From CAZOVB01 sp964583095 (GTDB lineage: Bacteria > Planctomycetota > Phycisphaerae > SM23-33): a stretch of DNA of 22,345 bases. Positions 21,045 to 22,345 of the stretch are shown one piece after another. The notes under the pieces are model-generated. The model was not told where the DNA came from and did not search any database. It worked only from the letters and a program-made list of their open reading frames with translations. A program made the translations under genes and the position numbers. Every line of letters starts with the position of its first letter. Within the stretch, counting starts at the first letter, position 1. The stretch is from contig CAZOVB010000071.1 of assembly GCA_964583095.1 (NCBI GenBank), positions 1 through 22,345 of the forward strand. Reading direction: 5' to 3'.

Positions 21045-22070
21045 TTAGCTGCGACCTTGGGACATCTCCAGGGCCCGTTTTGCCCTTTCGCGCCCGTCGA
21101 GGTACTTGGTCTTGCTTTCCATCTCAAACGCCCGGTTGTATTCTTCGATGGCCTGGGCGTACTGCCCCAAGGCCTCGTGCATGACAGCTATGTTGAACAG
21201 CGTTTCGTAATCCTGCGGGGCCATCGAACGGGCCTGCTCGTAGATGTCCAGGGCCTGGGCATAGTTCCCGCGGCTGGCCAGCTTGTTGCCCCGCTCGACG
21301 AGGTCTTTCTCCTTGCCCTTTTCCAGTGTTACCTGCGTGCGGATCGTATGAGGGCTGAAGACCGACACAAAATCCATTACGCATTGGCTGAGAAGATCTT
21401 CGATCACCTTTTCGGAATCAGGGGCACCATTCTTCCGGGAATTACCCAGTCCAACAGCCGATCCAATGGCGGCAAAGGTCCCACTGCCGGCTTCGCCCTC
21501 CTCTGCGGCATCCCGAGAATCGTACGTTGCTTTTTCCTCCCGAGCGAGAATGGTCCGGCCGTCCGAGACGCGAATCATCTGGAAATTCACGACCACCGAG
21601 GCTTTGAGGACCTCGATGGTTTCATAGGTACGCCCCTCGGTAGGACTCAGCCGAGCCTGCCTCTCGGTGGTTTTCTCGCTGCCAACGTTGACGGTTCCAT
21701 AGATAACGGCATCGGCCTGGGCGACCTTGCCCATTTCCGCCGCAGCCTGGGGGTCTCCCATGGCCAGTTGAATATCGCGCTCGCGACGAATCGTTTCCAG
21801 GGCTCGGCGATCGACGATCTCGAACCGCCGCTTGCTGCGGTTGAAATCGCTGATGGTGGAGACGACCTTATCGGCTACCCGCCGGCCCCAGCGCTCGTCC
21901 GTGCGGTCGGGGGCGGAGAAATCCGCTACCGCCAACTGTGCGATCTGCTCGGACAGCTCGGTCTGAGCTGGAAGATCGTACCTGAGTGACACCTGGTATT
22001 TCTTCCCGCAGCCGGCCAGGCCCACAAAGAGCACACCCGCGGCGATCCATCCAAGTCGTTTCCACTGCAT
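21045..22070 (-). CDS. CsgG-like lipoprotein with C-terminal TPR repeats
   Basis: The 341 aa protein has a lipoprotein signal with a good lipobox LAGC (Cys21). Residues about 40-245 match the CsgG-type fold: IAQLAVADFS, a helix GRRVADKVVSTI, RRFEIVDRRALETIRRERDIQ, AAEMGKVAQADAVIYGTV, and VVVNFQMIRVSDGRTIL. CsgG proteins form outer-membrane secretion pores in the curli system, but many relatives are only periplasmic lipoproteins. Residues about 258-330 form two TPR helices (NYAQALDIYEQARSMAP and QYAQAIEEYNRAFEME), which usually mediate protein contacts. ATG 22070 follows AGCAGGAAA. It is the first gene of a three-gene unit with LPP20-type proteins. No curli subunit or CsgEF homologue is seen, so a curli role is not supported. 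Confidence 0.85.
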   Translation of the reverse strand: MQWKRLGWIAAGVLFVGLAGCGKKYQVSLRYDLPAQTELSEQIAQLAVADFSAPDRTDERWGRRVADKVVSTISDFNRSKRRFEIVDRRALETIRRERDIQLAMGDPQAAAEMGKVAQADAVIYGTVNVGSEKTTERQARLSPTEGRTYETIEVLKASVVVNFQMIRVSDGRTILAREEKATYDSRDAAEEGEAGSGTFAAIGSAVGLGNSRKNGAPDSEKVIEDLLSQCVMDFVSVFSPHTIRTQVTLEKGKEKDLVERGNKLASRGNYAQALDIYEQARSMAPQDYETLFNIAVMHEALGQYAQAIEEYNRAFEMESKTKYLDGRERAKRALEMSQGRS

Positions 22071-22162
22071 TTTCCTGCTCCTGCTGGATTTGGCTCAAGG
22101 TTCCCACAACGCTTCATACTAGGCATCGAGGCCCGGACAGGGCAACGTGTCCAGCCGTCGGA

Positions 22163-22191
22163 AGAGTATTTCAGCCCCGCCGGCCGGTCAA
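22163..22191 (-). promoter_or_regulatory. Sigma-70-like promoter for the CsgG/LPP20 operon
   Basis: On the minus strand TTGACC (22191-22186), a 17 bp spacer and TACTCT (22168-22163) lie about 95 bases before the CsgG-like start. The rest of the window end (22192-22345) shows no convincing gene. Confidence 0.55.
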
Positions 22192-22345
22192 GTGTTGATT
22201 GACCATGTCGCCTCGGAAGCATCTGGCTGATGGGTCCGGGCCGGCCAAGCCGTTGCCGGGCTGGGAAGACGCTTCAGACAGGGCTCTGAAGCAGCGATTC
22301 CGCAACCGTGAGTTTCTAAGGATTGTTTGAGGCCTTCTGGGCCGA

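Noticed and set aside
22205..22330. Plus-strand 41-codon ORF starting MSPRKHLADG at the window end
   Set aside because: No ribosome binding site, no recognisable homology, and it overlaps no promoter for its own strand.
1..22345. CRISPR arrays, insertion sequences or transposases
   Set aside because: No regularly spaced direct repeats, terminal inverted repeats or transposase motifs were seen on either strand.

Overview
The window is about 22.3 kb of GC-rich, gene-dense chromosome from a draft assembly (one run of 100 N at 19216-19315). The mix of genes suggests a Planctomycetota bacterium, possibly of the Phycisphaerae type. It holds scattered single (pseudo)pilin genes with large soluble domains, a divergent sigma-70 factor, LPP20/CsgG-type envelope lipoproteins, a C-type lectin lipoprotein, an MlaE permease, and non-mevalonate isoprenoid and sugar-kinase genes. 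This taxonomic call is inference from gene content; there is no rRNA or marker phylogeny in the window.

Layout. 1-389 (-): start of purA. 565-1738 (+): an 88-residue unknown protein followed by ispE. 1827-1971 (-): a complete tRNA-Ala(GGC) transcription unit with promoter, tRNA and terminator. 2207-3844 (-): a large PilX/GspK-like minor pilin. 4159-5858 (+): a two-gene island of a patatin phospholipase and a SLOG-type nucleotide-binding protein. 5875-8452 (-): a double-domain PPK2 kinase and GluQ-RS. 8608-11875 (+): manA, an RsuA/RluB pseudouridine synthase and rhaB, joined by two ATGA stop/start overlaps. 12011-14587 (+): a small lipoprotein, a pseudopilin, a C-type lectin lipoprotein and an acetyl-xylan-esterase-like hydrolase. 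14661-17397 (+): a GT-C-like membrane protein, an MlaE permease and an Mpo1-like protein. 17757-18686 (+): a sigma factor, closed by a perfect bidirectional terminator. 18799-22070 (-): an operon of a CsgG-like lipoprotein with TPRs, a protein with three tandem LPP20 modules, and a third LPP20/FlgT-like protein interrupted by the assembly gap.

Most of the window is ordinary core metabolism and envelope biology. Two places are best supported as potentially undescribed systems. The first is the isolated patatin + SLOG pair, which pairs a membrane-degrading effector fold with a nucleotide-ligand fold, both known from antiphage signalling systems, but without a recognisable cyclase. The second is the CsgG-TPR / triple-LPP20 / LPP20 operon, which looks like a dedicated outer-membrane or periplasmic assembly.

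Promoter calls rest on reading -35/-10 hexamers by eye. The strongest are those with 16-18 bp spacers that sit immediately upstream of a gene with a ribosome binding site, or of the tRNA.
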